From Thecaphora thlaspeos (Eukaryota; Basidiomycota; Ustilaginomycetes; Urocystidales; Glomosporiaceae), in assembly GCA_900291925.1 (NCBI GenBank), contig UWYS01000001.1, forward strand, positions 1,116,001 to 1,180,000: a stretch of DNA of 64,000 nt. Direction: 5' to 3'. Shown here piece after piece: positions 21,341-31,938 of the stretch. Both the position numbers and the translations under genes were made by a program. Numbering within the stretch: the stretch's first letter is position 1; each line of letters opens with the position of its first letter. The notes beneath the pieces were generated by a model, which saw only the letters and a list, made by a program, of their open reading frames with translations, was not told the origin of the DNA and ran no database searches.

Positions 21341-22570
21341 ATGCAACTACAGGAGTTCGAAGCCACGATCGGCATCGAGAAGGCCGGCAAGTGGGAGACG
21401 CTCGACGAGCACAAGGTCGAGAAAAGCGATAGACTGGCTTCGGCACACATCTGTTCGGTCGAGGGCGCCAAGTTCAGCTTCAACGTTCTTAGGAAGAATG
21501 GCAGCGCGAACGGCAAAGATGTCATCATCCGAGTCAGTCTCGACGGACAAAAAATCGCGGGGGCTGGATGTATCTCGCTAGTGGACAGCACTCCGTCTGC
21601 ACTATCCATGAACTTCGCATCAGTCATGACGAAAGGGGACCCTTGATGTGAGTATGATTCGCTCATGGTCGCATGAGCGAGGAAAGCTCGCAGCGCACTG
21701 ATGGCAGGCTGTAGGATCTCCGATAGTTTCTCGAAGGTCAAGTCTAGCGATAGTTCAGTAAAAGGGCCCGGCACTTGCCAACGCCTTGGGACACTCGAGG
21801 TCACCTTGCACGAGGTCAAGGGTGTCAGGGAAGTGCCTCCAACCTTTCTCGGCAAGGAGTTCGAGACAGCCAAGGTTGACGATAAGGGGCTCAAGGAGAG
21901 GAAGAAGGCGAACGGCATACCCCTCACCCATCAAGTTGGGTGAGTAGCCTAACCTCATCCGTCATACACTCACTCGCAAAGCAAAGGCTGACCTGTTCGT
22001 AACGTAAGCAGCCTTGGAAAGAAGATGAAGTTCTCGCCGATAGAGTGGCATTACGCGTATGACCATAAGACGGAAAAACACGTAGCGACGTTCACCTTCG
22101 TCTACGCCTCTCGCGACGTACTCGAGGCCAGCGGTATCCTTGCCCGCGACTCGCCCACACCTCCGCCGTCTGCCGCCGAAGACTTGACTCAACAGCTGCA
22201 AACGTCCAATGACGAGCTGCGCGTAGGTCCTTCGACGAGCACGCCTCACACGATGACCAAAGACGCTCGTTCTGACTCCATTTCCACATCCCTACCTGCC
22301 ATCTTCACCTCTTTTTCGCTATAGCGGAAACTCGCTCGCATGGAGCATAAGCTCAACAGCCTCAAGCGTAAACGACCGGACGACGCTTCCACCGAGCCTG
22401 TCATCATCGACCTCACACAAGACGACAATCATGACCGCGGTGTCGGCAGCAGCCGCGGACAAGTCATCGAGGTTAAGGAGGAGAACGGGCCTGTGTCGAG
22501 TGACGCAGGGAACGCTCGTCGTTCGAAACGCATCAAGCTTAGGGCCAGAAGTAGCACTGACGCAACTTAA
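21341..22570 (+). CDS. DUF7918-like nuclear protein, copy with apparent frameshift
   Basis: Paralogue of the minus-strand gene at 15655-16847. Four exons are visible: 21341-21647, 21715-21939, 22012-22222 and 22325-22570. Exons 2-4 join in phase (QLGTLEVTLHEVK-like core, LKERKKANGIPLTHQ, TFVYASRDVLEAS, DLTQQLQTSNDELR). Exon 1 starts in frame (MQLQEFEATI, HICSVEGAKFSF, VSLDGQKIAG) but then ends in a TGA just before the donor. The sister copy shows that coding should continue in the -1 frame (HELRISHDERGPL), so one base appears missing at the five-G run 21559-21563. The C-terminus has VIIDLTQDD, a SUMO-interacting-like motif, beside KRKRPDD and RRSKRIKLRAR. It may be a sequencing error or a broken gene. 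Confidence 0.65.
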
Positions 22571-22751
22571 GGCAATCGAGCATCGTCAGCGCCGACTCCA
22601 TCCTCGGTTCGACCCTCTTCAGCGTATCAACATTGGGGGATTCACCAGGTATCAGCCCATACACAAAAGCACGACTTTCTCTCACAACTGAGCAATAGTC
22701 TCTTAGCAGAGATACCAGTAACACCGCAGCTCTACGTTCGTCGTGGAGGCT

Positions 22752-23139
22752 CTAGCAACGCCGTTCACCGAAGCAATATCGCAACCTCTGATAGCCTCGC
22801 AGCATCCCAAAAGTTTCGCACAGCATCACGTCTCTAAGCCTCACTATTTTCTTCTCGTTCCGGCCTTGTATACACCGCAATCCACTCGTTCTTCCATGTT
22901 GTACGGGCACCTCGTCGGGTTTGTTCTTCCAACGGAAAGACATGCCGAGCAGGACGCGCGAGCGATTGCTGTGTGGATCCGCCATGGCCAGCTCGGTGGC
23001 ACACATCGGGGTATACTCTTTCCGATGGACGAACACTTCGTACGTACTCCGATCTCCATCCCTGATTGACACGAGCTTCGCGGTCTGGCAAGGCATGATA
23101 CCGTGTGCATTCATTGCAGCCGTCGGCAAAAAGGGTCAT
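22752..23139 (-). CDS. Possible small hypothetical protein
   Basis: The minus strand has an open frame with an ATG at about 23114 (MNAHGIMPCQTAK) running through SIRDGDRSTYEVFVHRK and CATELAMADPHSN to about 22752. Its beta-strand-like N-terminal pattern could be a distant relative of the neighbouring DUF7918-like proteins, but the match is weak. Introns and the true end are not resolved. It could equally be noncoding. Confidence 0.25.
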
Positions 23140-23235
23140 TGTTAAGTGTGGTGAGGATGGAGTAAAGGGATACAGTTACATTCTCTTCGACAGGGGGCAA
23201 AGACGCGGGAAGGGGAGGGGCGTCTAGGCCAGCCT

Positions 23236-24867
23236 TTACTCGAGGTTGGCCGCGACGTTCTCGGTAGCCTGTTTATTTCCAAAGATCCATTTCCACAGAC
23301 CACCCTCGCTCCTCTTTGGCTGCGGGTTCATCTCCTTGCCCTCTAGGCTGAGCTTGGCGTTGTGCAGTCTCCTCTTTGCCTCGGACGCGTCGGCGCTCGC
23401 TTCGTCCTTCACGTTCTCCCAACCGTTGCCAGCCTTTTCACGCAGGTTCGAGGCGGCATCGGCCGTCGTCTGACGCGCGCTGTCGACCTTCCTATCCGCC
23501 TCGTACCGCGCATTGGCAGCGGCGTCGCGCGTAGCGTCGAAGCTGGAGCGCACGCCGGAACGGGCGTTGTCGAGCTTGTCCTTGGCTCTGTCGCGCAGGT
23601 TGGCGAGACGGTACTCGGCTTCCTGTTCGGCGTTCGAGAGCTTGCGCTGCGACGTCGCGGCCGTGTCCTCGGCGCTCTGTTTGAACCCGAACCACGACGA
23701 CTTGGCGCCTTCCTTGGCGCGCTCCGCCTCCGTAGCGGCAGCATCGTAGCTGTTGCGCGCCCTCTGACGGGCGTCGGCGCGAGCGTTGGACAGCTGGTAC
23801 TCGGCCTCGCGCTGCGCGTTGGAGAGCTTCTGCTGACCCGCGGCGGCCGTGTCCTCGGCCGACTGCTTCAGACCGAACCATGACGACTTGGCGCCCTCCT
23901 TGGCCCGCTCGGCCTCGTACGCGGTCCTGTTGTAGGCATCGTCGGCCGTCTGCATGGCGCCGTCTCGGAGGTTGGCGAGCTTGTTCTCCGCCTCCTGTTC
24001 CGCGTTGTAGACCTTTTGCTTGCCCGCCGCGGCGGCGTCCTCAGTCGACTGCTTGAGGCTGAACCACGACGACTTGGCGCCCTCCTTGGCCTTGTCAGCC
24101 TCGTAGGCTGTCTTGTTGTAGGCATCGCTGGCGGTTTGTTTGGCGCCGTCGCGCAGATTGGCGAGCTTGTTCTCGGCCTCCTGCTCGGCGTTGTAGACCT
24201 TCTGTTGGGCTGCCGACGCCGTGTCCTCTGCGCTCTTCTTGAATCCGAACCACGTCGACTTGGCGCCGTCCTTTGCGCGCTCGGCCTCGTATGCGGTCCT
24301 GTTGTAGGCTTCGTCGGCCGTCTGCTTGACGCCCTCATATGACTGGCGTGTCCGGTCCTTGACGTGGTCGACCTTCTCCTCGGCGCCCTCCTTGACGCGT
24401 TCGAAGCGCGCCTCGGCGTTGCGCTTTAGCTGGTCGGCCTTGTCTTCTGCGGCGTGGACCTTGTCGGCGATGTTGGACTTGATGTTGTCCAGGTCGCGCG
24501 AAACGGTGCCGTAGGGCGTGGCGCCGGGGATGGGGTCGCCGCGCTCGGCCGCCTTGAGGTCGGTGCCGCCGCGCGAAATGATGCCACCCGGACCACTGGT
24601 ACCCCTGGCGGCGGCCGAGCCGATCGGAGGACGGTCGTGGAGCGTCTGGGGATGGCGCTCCTCGATGTTGACGCCGTTGCGGACGGCGATGGGCTGCGAG
24701 CCGTCCTGGAGGTTAGGCAGGGGCGCGCCGCCGGGGGGAGGGGGGCGGAAGGTGCCGTTGGTGTCCTCCTTGTACTGCTTGAGCAGCGGATCGAAGACGT
24801 AGACGCCGACGCCGACGCCGACGACAGCGGTAGCAAGGATCGGGACGAGGCGGGATCGAGCGGCCAT
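23236..24867 (-). CDS. LEA-like repeat protein with N-terminal membrane anchor
   Basis: A single-exon 543-residue protein. Residues about 6-26 (RLVPILATAVVGVGVGVYVF) form one hydrophobic helix preceded by Arg, suggesting a signal anchor or mitochondrial membrane insertion. A Pro/Gly-rich linker follows, then a long amphipathic Ala/Lys/Glu/Asp-rich region. Residues about 187-434 are four tandem 62-residue repeats, each with AYNRTAYEAERAK, GAKSSWFGFKQSAEDTAA and NAEQEAENKLANLRD or close variants. This composition is that of group 3 LEA-type proteins, which protect membranes and proteins in desiccation or stress; fungal proteins of this kind have been called calcofluor-white-hypersensitive. The end EGGLWKWIFGNKQATENVAANLE is distinct from the repeats. 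A TATA box lies 185 bases upstream. Confidence 0.85.
   Translation of the reverse strand: MAARSRLVPILATAVVGVGVGVYVFDPLLKQYKEDTNGTFRPPPPGGAPLPNLQDGSQPIAVRNGVNIEERHPQTLHDRPPIGSAAARGTSGPGGIISRGGTDLKAAERGDPIPGATPYGTVSRDLDNIKSNIADKVHAAEDKADQLKRNAEARFERVKEGAEEKVDHVKDRTRQSYEGVKQTADEAYNRTAYEAERAKDGAKSTWFGFKKSAEDTASAAQQKVYNAEQEAENKLANLRDGAKQTASDAYNKTAYEADKAKEGAKSSWFSLKQSTEDAAAAGKQKVYNAEQEAENKLANLRDGAMQTADDAYNRTAYEAERAKEGAKSSWFGLKQSAEDTAAAGQQKLSNAQREAEYQLSNARADARQRARNSYDAAATEAERAKEGAKSSWFGFKQSAEDTAATSQRKLSNAEQEAEYRLANLRDRAKDKLDNARSGVRSSFDATRDAAANARYEADRKVDSARQTTADAASNLREKAGNGWENVKDEASADASEAKRRLHNAKLSLEGKEMNPQPKRSEGGLWKWIFGNKQATENVAANLE
23566..24309 (-). repeat. Four in-frame 186-bp tandem repeats
   Basis: Four consecutive 186-base units in the LEA-like gene encode 62-residue repeats. 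The first two share a perfectly conserved NAEQEAENKLANLRDGA block; the fourth is the most diverged. Confidence 0.85.
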
Positions 24868-25603
24868 GTTGAAGAGTCGGGGATCTCTGTCGGCTAGGTC
24901 GGGAGAGGGTGGAGGAGGAGGCGGAGGAAGCGCGATCTCGTGAATCTGTGCGACGGAAAAGAAACGGTATAGGGTCGCGAAGAGAGAGAGGCACGGATGT
25001 AGGCGTGGATGGACGGCTGAGCGAGGATGGTAGAAGGTAGCGCTGGAGGGTTTATATAGAGGATCGAGGTGGAACGCTGCGCGGAATGCGGACGTGGACG
25101 TGGACGCTGGCTTGCTCTTCCATCTTCCAGCGAGTCGAGGCCGTCGATTGTGCTACGCTGTAGGGTCTGGTCATCGCTGGTGCCCGCCCGCCCTAAGCGT
25201 AAAGGGAGAGGCAGGCCAGGCCAGGCCACGCACGGTCGAGCGAACAAGGCAGGCGCGCGGGGCGAGAACAGCGGTCGCCCCCCAAACGCTTTCCCGATGT
25301 GGAGAAAGAGAAGAAATTGACTGGAAATGCGGGCCAGCTGGCTCGTCTGCGTCGATGACGTCGCTCTTGGCGGCCAGCCAAAGCGACGGACGGCACGTGC
25401 GGGTAGAGGGCCGGCCCCGCTTTCAACCTGTCTGGCCCCACCCCATTTCTTTTTTGCTCGACTTGGGCCGCGCACAAGCCATCACACAGACCCTGACGAT
25501 CCGTCGTTTGCTCACAGCACGGCATGTCCAGGCCAACGTGACTGAGCGCCGCAGCCTCATCCTCATCCCCCTCGTCGACAACCATCACCGCGCCCCTCCA
25601 ACC
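24868..25603. other. Divergent promoter region
   Basis: A 736-base spacer between the starts of the LEA-like gene and the NAT9-like gene. Apart from the TATA box, no element or gene is recognised. Confidence 0.5.
25051..25060 (-). promoter_or_regulatory. TATA box of the LEA-like gene
   Basis: The minus strand reads TCTATATAAA about 185 bases before the ATG at 24867. Clear TATA boxes are uncommon in this window, so this suggests inducible expression. Confidence 0.55.
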
Positions 25604-26881
<1,278 letters not shown>

Positions 26882-26971
26882 AGGGACTGGTGCTTCTCGC
26901 TACAGTGGGCATAAACTTGCGCTGCTGAAGGAGAGATTTGAGATTAGTTTAAGACCGGGCAACATTTTTTT

Positions 26972-27089
26972 ATCTGCGGCCAGAGAATCGTAAAAGCACT
27001 GTATCCCGTCCGACCTGCGAAGTTAAGCACGATATCGCCTGGTCAGTACTGCGGTGGGGGACCACGCGGGAACTCCAGGTGCTGCAGTT
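26972..27089 (+). rRNA. 5S ribosomal RNA
   Basis: The 118-base stretch has the fungal 5S core: AAAGCACTGTATCCCGTCCG, then CCTGCGAAGTTAAGCAC (internal control region box A), CCTGGTCAGTACTGCGGTGG and GGGGACCACGCGGGAA. The 5' end ATCTGCGGC pairs with the 3' end GCTGCAGTT, as expected for helix I. A TTTT run at about 27094 fits a Pol III stop. It stands alone between two protein genes, as dispersed 5S genes do in many fungi. Confidence 0.93.
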
Positions 27090-27490
27090 GATCTTTTGCT
27101 CCGGCCCTCTTCTCGGGGATGAGGGGCCTCTTTCGGCCTGCCGTCTCCGAAGAGATTGGTCGGTCGTATGCGTCTGTAGCAATGTCGGCAGGGGAATCAA
27201 GAGCCTCAATGTCGTCGTTCCATCTACGATTCGTCGGGCTATTGTGAACGGCGACCTTGGTTGCTGGCTTCATGGCGGCTCCGCGGCGCGGTTTGTGTGG
27301 AGGTATTGGCCGGGGTAAGCGCAACAAATCGGAACGGAAGCTTGGCAGCTGCCCGCTATCCTCCCCTTCTCGACCAGGAGGTCCCTTTGGTGCTTGGTAT
27401 GCAGCTCGTTGGGGCTGCAAGCTGTAATTCCTTCCTTCCCGACCACCTCCCACTTGCACGTATGGGACAGCACGCCAGTCACATCCCAAG
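27090..27490. other. Intergenic spacer, no gene seen
   Basis: About 400 bases downstream of the 5S gene, expected to hold the esterase promoter. Nothing specific recognised. Confidence 0.5.
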
Positions 27491-28657
27491 ATGGTTTCTA
27501 CAACAGCTCCCAAGTCGGTCGTTTTCAAGACGTTCACAAACACCGATGGATCCCAGACCGAGATCGAGGCCGACGTATACCTGCCGCGCGTCGAGGCGGC
27601 ATCGAGCAAGGCGGACAACCCTCTTCACCCCGTCTTCTGGGTGCACACCGGTGGATTTCTACAAGGTACGCGCAAGTTCATCCCGCCTGTAAGTCGTCCA
27701 GCTCCTTGTCGGGAATAGAAGTGCTTTTGGCGCCTAGTCGGGCTGATGAAGGCGCATTTCTGCTCCGCTCAAAAGCACCTACTACGCGGCGTCGAGAGCC
27801 ATGGAATCGCTCTGATCGCGCCCGACTTCCGCCTCTGTCCACAAGTGACAATCGCCGAGGTGCTCGACGACGTCCACGACTGCATAAACTTCTTCCTCGA
27901 TGCCGACCAACTGTCGTCGTCCTCCCTCGGCGCGGACCACCGCCGCATCGATTCCACGCGCTACGTGCTCGGAGGTTCGAGCGCCGGAGGCTGGATCTCG
28001 CTGCTGCTCGGTCTCGGCCTCGTCGACCAGGCTAAGTCGCTCCGAGTTCAAGCGAGCTCGGTCTTTTCCATCTACCCCATCACTACGGTCGAACGCGACC
28101 TGGCGGGATTCTTCTACGAGAGCCAGAGGCCCGTCAGCTGGCATCTCGATCAGAGGATCATCGACGGCCAGCGTTTGGCAGAGCGAGGTAACCTCACCCG
28201 CTGCATCGACGACCAAGGCAACGTGCGGTCCGACGAAAAGGCCGTGCTGATCTCGACCGCATCGCCACCCGCCTCCGACCCTGTTCGTGCGGAGCTTTAT
28301 AACTACGCCCGCCAAGAAGGCTGCTTCGCCAACCTTGTCTTGGCGAGTTCCGACGACGTCGAGCGGTACTCTGTGCCCCACCAGGTGCGCCGTCGCCTGG
28401 GCGAGGAGAGTGCAGGGTCGGCGGGCAACCGCGTCGCAGTGATGATGGTCTACGGCACTGGCGACATCAAGGTGCCGCACTCGCAGTCTGAGCATGTCGT
28501 CGCAGCGCTCGAGGCGGTTGGATACAAGAGGGGCGATGCTGGCGTCGGAACAGCGGATCTGGCGGTGCAGGTGCGGGAGGGCGGAGACCACCTATTCGAC
28601 ATGGGGGAGAAGGAGGAGGTGCCCGGGCTGCTGCCTTTTGTCCTGCAGCGACGATAG
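27491..28657 (+). CDS. HSL-type alpha/beta hydrolase (esterase/lipase)
   Basis: Two exons (27491-27688 and 27776-28657; 87-base intron) encode 359 residues. The fold is alpha/beta hydrolase-3: WVHTGGFLQG replaces the usual HGGG oxyanion motif, IALIAPDFRLCPQ is the typical following strand, YVLGGSSAGGWIS holds the nucleophile Ser in GSSAG, GTGDIKVPHSQ has the acid, and EGGDHLFD the His. No signal peptide is present, so it is probably cytosolic. The exon join IPP|HLLRGVESHG was chosen because it is in phase and has a pyrimidine tract; an acceptor at 27737 is out of frame. Substrate unknown; such enzymes act on short-chain esters or secondary metabolites. Confidence 0.85.
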
Positions 28658-29320
28658 GCTCAGAGGGCCACCATTCGTTGACGCAGAAGCATACTGATGG
28701 AGTCCATTGGCGAGACCGAGCAGAGAGGCGGGCTCTCTGCTGCCCCAAGTCGATAGCGGCTTGCTGACACCCCCGCTTCGATGCGCTCTCTCGAGGCGGA
28801 GCTTGTGTGCGATCAAGAGGGGGCGCTTCAGACCTTGCTTGCTTCTCTTCCTCACGCCGTGGTGTATGTACAGCCTGCTCATTCACCCGCACCGGCGCAC
28901 TCTTGTAATGTGCTTCCTGGCTATCGACGTTCGCAGAGACCGGCAATCTTTGCAGTCCTCCACATTGACTCGCCGCAGCACGTACGGCTCGCTCGACAAG
29001 CCTGCTGGCGTGCTGCTTCGTCCCAGTCTGGTCTGCTATGTCGATCCTGAGGAACAGGCTGCTCAGCTCCGCTCCCCGTCCCCCACGCTCCGGCAGCCTG
29101 CCGAACGACCCTGGTCCCTTCCTCTACCGTACCTCCCCCACCCTCTCCTTCCCTCTTGGACGGTTGCCATCATCTGCTACATAGCTCCTCCCAGTCAAGC
29201 CCTCCTTGCCTTACAGATAGCCTCGCTGCCTTTCCCCCTTTCCTCCGTTGTTGTCCTCTTCCCATCATCACCCTTCTTCCCGCTTCAGCACGCCGCCCGC
29301 CCTAGCCCCTCCTCTCCAAC
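28658..29320. other. Intergenic spacer, no gene seen
   Basis: A 663-base tandem spacer whose last 200 bases are strongly pyrimidine-rich, a common fungal promoter and leader feature. No gene is supported. Confidence 0.5.
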
Positions 29321-31337
29321 ATGACGCAGCCTTCGCCCCTGATCGTCTCGTCCTATTCCATCCACGATGTCCGCTTCCCCACGTCGCTGACCGGCGACGG
29401 CACCGACGCTCAGAACACCACCTGCGACTACAGCGCCGCCTACCTCATCCTCTACACCGAGCCAAAGGACTCGGCACAGATCGTGAGCTACAAAGGCAGA
29501 GAGATGGATGCCATCAACGGCGAGGTCAAGGAGATTGGCGGTCTTCGTGGTTTCGGCATGACCTTCACCATCGGTCGCGGCAACGAGGTGAGTAGCCCAA
29601 GTGCAGCGTTCCGCAGCGTTTACAGATGAAGCAAGAGGCGCCGAGCGCTGATGCAGAAGTTATATCTTCTCTCTCCGCGCGCCCGACGACCAACAGATCT
29701 GCTGCTACGCCATCACCTCCATCGTCGAGGACCTCCTCCTCGGCCGCGAGATCGAGCCGCTGTTCGCCGACATGGGCGCAACGTGGCAGCTCATGGTCTC
29801 TGACTGCCAGCTCCGATGGATCGGCCCCGAGAAGGGCGTCATCCACCTCGCTAGTGAGTGCCTTAAACGGCCATCCTCTTGCTGTCACTACCTCGATGCT
29901 CGGCTCCATACTGACCGCCCGGGTTCCCACCGTCAATCGCCGACCGCCCGCAGCCGCCGCCGTGGTCAACGCCATCTGGGACATGTTCGCCCAGGCGCGC
30001 TCCAAGCCGCTCTGGCGGCTGATTGCTGACATGTCACCCGAGGAGCTGGTCAAGTGCATCCCGTTCAAGTACATCACCGACGCCATCACGCCCGCCGAGG
30101 CACTCGAGATCTTCCAGGCCGCGGAGAAGGGCAAGAAAGAGCGCATCGACGAGATGTTGCGCGACGGCTACCCGGCCTACACGACGAGCGCGGGTTGGAG
30201 CGGCTACGATGATGCAAAGGTGGCGCGCCTGACACGCTCGGCGCTTGCCCAGGGCTTCAACCACTTCAAGCTCAAGGTCGGCGCCAACGTTGACGACGAC
30301 ATCCGACGCCTCAAGCTGCTCCGTTCCATCGTCGACGACCCGTCCGAGATGCCCGCCGGTCGCAAGCAACCTTCTGCCGCCAGCATCGCCGGCAAGAATG
30401 CCGGTCCGACCGGCTGTGTCGTCATGGTCGACGCCAACCAGGTCTGGGACGTCTCGCAGGCGATCGAGTACATGAAGAAACTTGCTCATCTCAAGCCATG
30501 GTTCATCGAGGAACCCACTGCGCCCGACGATGTTCTCGGACACGCCGCCATCCGACGCGGACTCAAGGAGTACGGCATCGGCGTCGCGACGGGCGAACAT
30601 GCCCACAACAGGATGGTCTTTAAGCAGCTCCTCCAGGCCGATGCCATCGACGTTTGTCAGATCGACAGCTGCCGACTCGGCGGCGTCAACGAGGTTCTCG
30701 CCGTCATGCTCATGGCAAAGAAGAAGGGTGTAGTTGTTTGTCCGCACGCCGGAGGCGTCGGGCTGTGCGAATACGTGGTAAGTACAAGGGTCTGCTATGG
30801 TGCAGAGAGGCATTGCTATACATTGTCGACGTATCCTGACACGTAGCTGTGGCGTCGCGCCGTCGTTTCGTCAATCTTACCCGCCGCACCTTTCAGATCC
30901 ACCTGAGTCTGATCGACTACACCTGCATCAGCGGGAGCCATGAGCGCAACGTCCTCGAGTGGGTCGGTAAGTAGCCTTGCAGATTCGTCCAGGCGCCACG
31001 TATTTGCTGTGACGATCCATCGCTAACTCGTTCTCGCCTCGCCGTTATGCAGACCACCTTCACGAGCACTTCATTCACCCGGTCAGCATCAACAGTTCCG
31101 GAAAGTACAACACCCCGACGGACCCTAAGGGGGGCTACAGCATCGAGATGCTCAAGAGCTCGATCGAGGATTACTCGTAAGTCGCTTGTACTTTACCTTG
31201 ACAAGAGTGACTGTCGCTGCGATTCTTGGAAGTGCACGTTCGCTCACTCTGCTCTACCTTTTCTCCTCCACAGCTTCCCGACCGGCTCGTACTGGAAGAA
31301 CGGAACGGCAAGGACCGATCCTCCCTCGGCGCACTAG
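29321..31337 (+). CDS. L-fuconate dehydratase (enolase superfamily, ENOSF1-like)
   Basis: Six exons (29321-29587, 29697-29853, 29954-30777, 30897-30966, 31053-31176, 31274-31337) encode 501 residues. The enzyme dehydrates L-fuconate to 2-keto-3-deoxy-L-fuconate in L-fucose breakdown. Start region VSSYSIHDVRFPTS is typical. The mandelate-racemase-type barrel shows FNHFKLKVGAN (catalytic Lys), VVMVDANQVWD (metal Asp), FIEEPTAPDDVLG (metal Glu), GVATGEHAHNRM (metal Glu) and VVCPHAGGVGLCEYV (catalytic His). The joined end IHLSLIDYTCISGS, HLHEHFIHPV and SFPTGSYWKNG matches the family to the C-terminus. All five introns keep phase. A fuller fucose pathway is not visible nearby. Confidence 0.93.
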
Positions 31338-31938
31338 CCGCCCTTCTGTCAGCATGTAAACCTGCTTTTTGTATAGTCTTGTCACCGCTTCTTCGTGGCA
31401 TGCAAAGAAACGATCCTTTCTCGTCGACTTCCGTTGTGCCTGCAAGCCATAGGCGTGGGTGAACTCGTCTGGCTGGGTAACCTGCGGTGGTGTAGTGAAG
31501 ACACAGAGACGGTGACGCTCACCGAACAATGAAGTCGAGGGATTGCCCTTTCCGGCGGGCAACAATTTATCTTCCTTTTCTTTGTTGTTTATCCAATTTA
31601 ATGGCTAACGTTACGACACTCTGTTGTTTTCTTGATTTAACCAAATGACCTGTGTGGGCAACACTCAACTCACTTTCGAATACACTTTTTCACATTTAGA
31701 ATGCTTGTCATATACAAACTTGATAAGCAAAGGCTTGCTTCCATCATAGCGCATCGGAAAATTCGAGGCTATTCCAACGACCGGCTCGCGGCAAGGCTTA
31801 CCCGGTTGGCAAGTCTCTGGTTCCATCCTTCCCCTCTTTTGTCGTCCTTCCATCACCCTATCAAGCGAGCCCTGTCTCGCTCCGCTCACCCTTGCTCTTT
31901 CTGACCTCTTTCTCCTCAAGCATCGCTTCCTCGCCACC
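31338..31938. other. Intergenic spacer, no gene seen
   Basis: A 601-base spacer with an AT-rich part at about 31565-31700, unusual for this GC-rich window and likely 3' UTR and promoter sequence. No gene is recognised. Confidence 0.5.
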
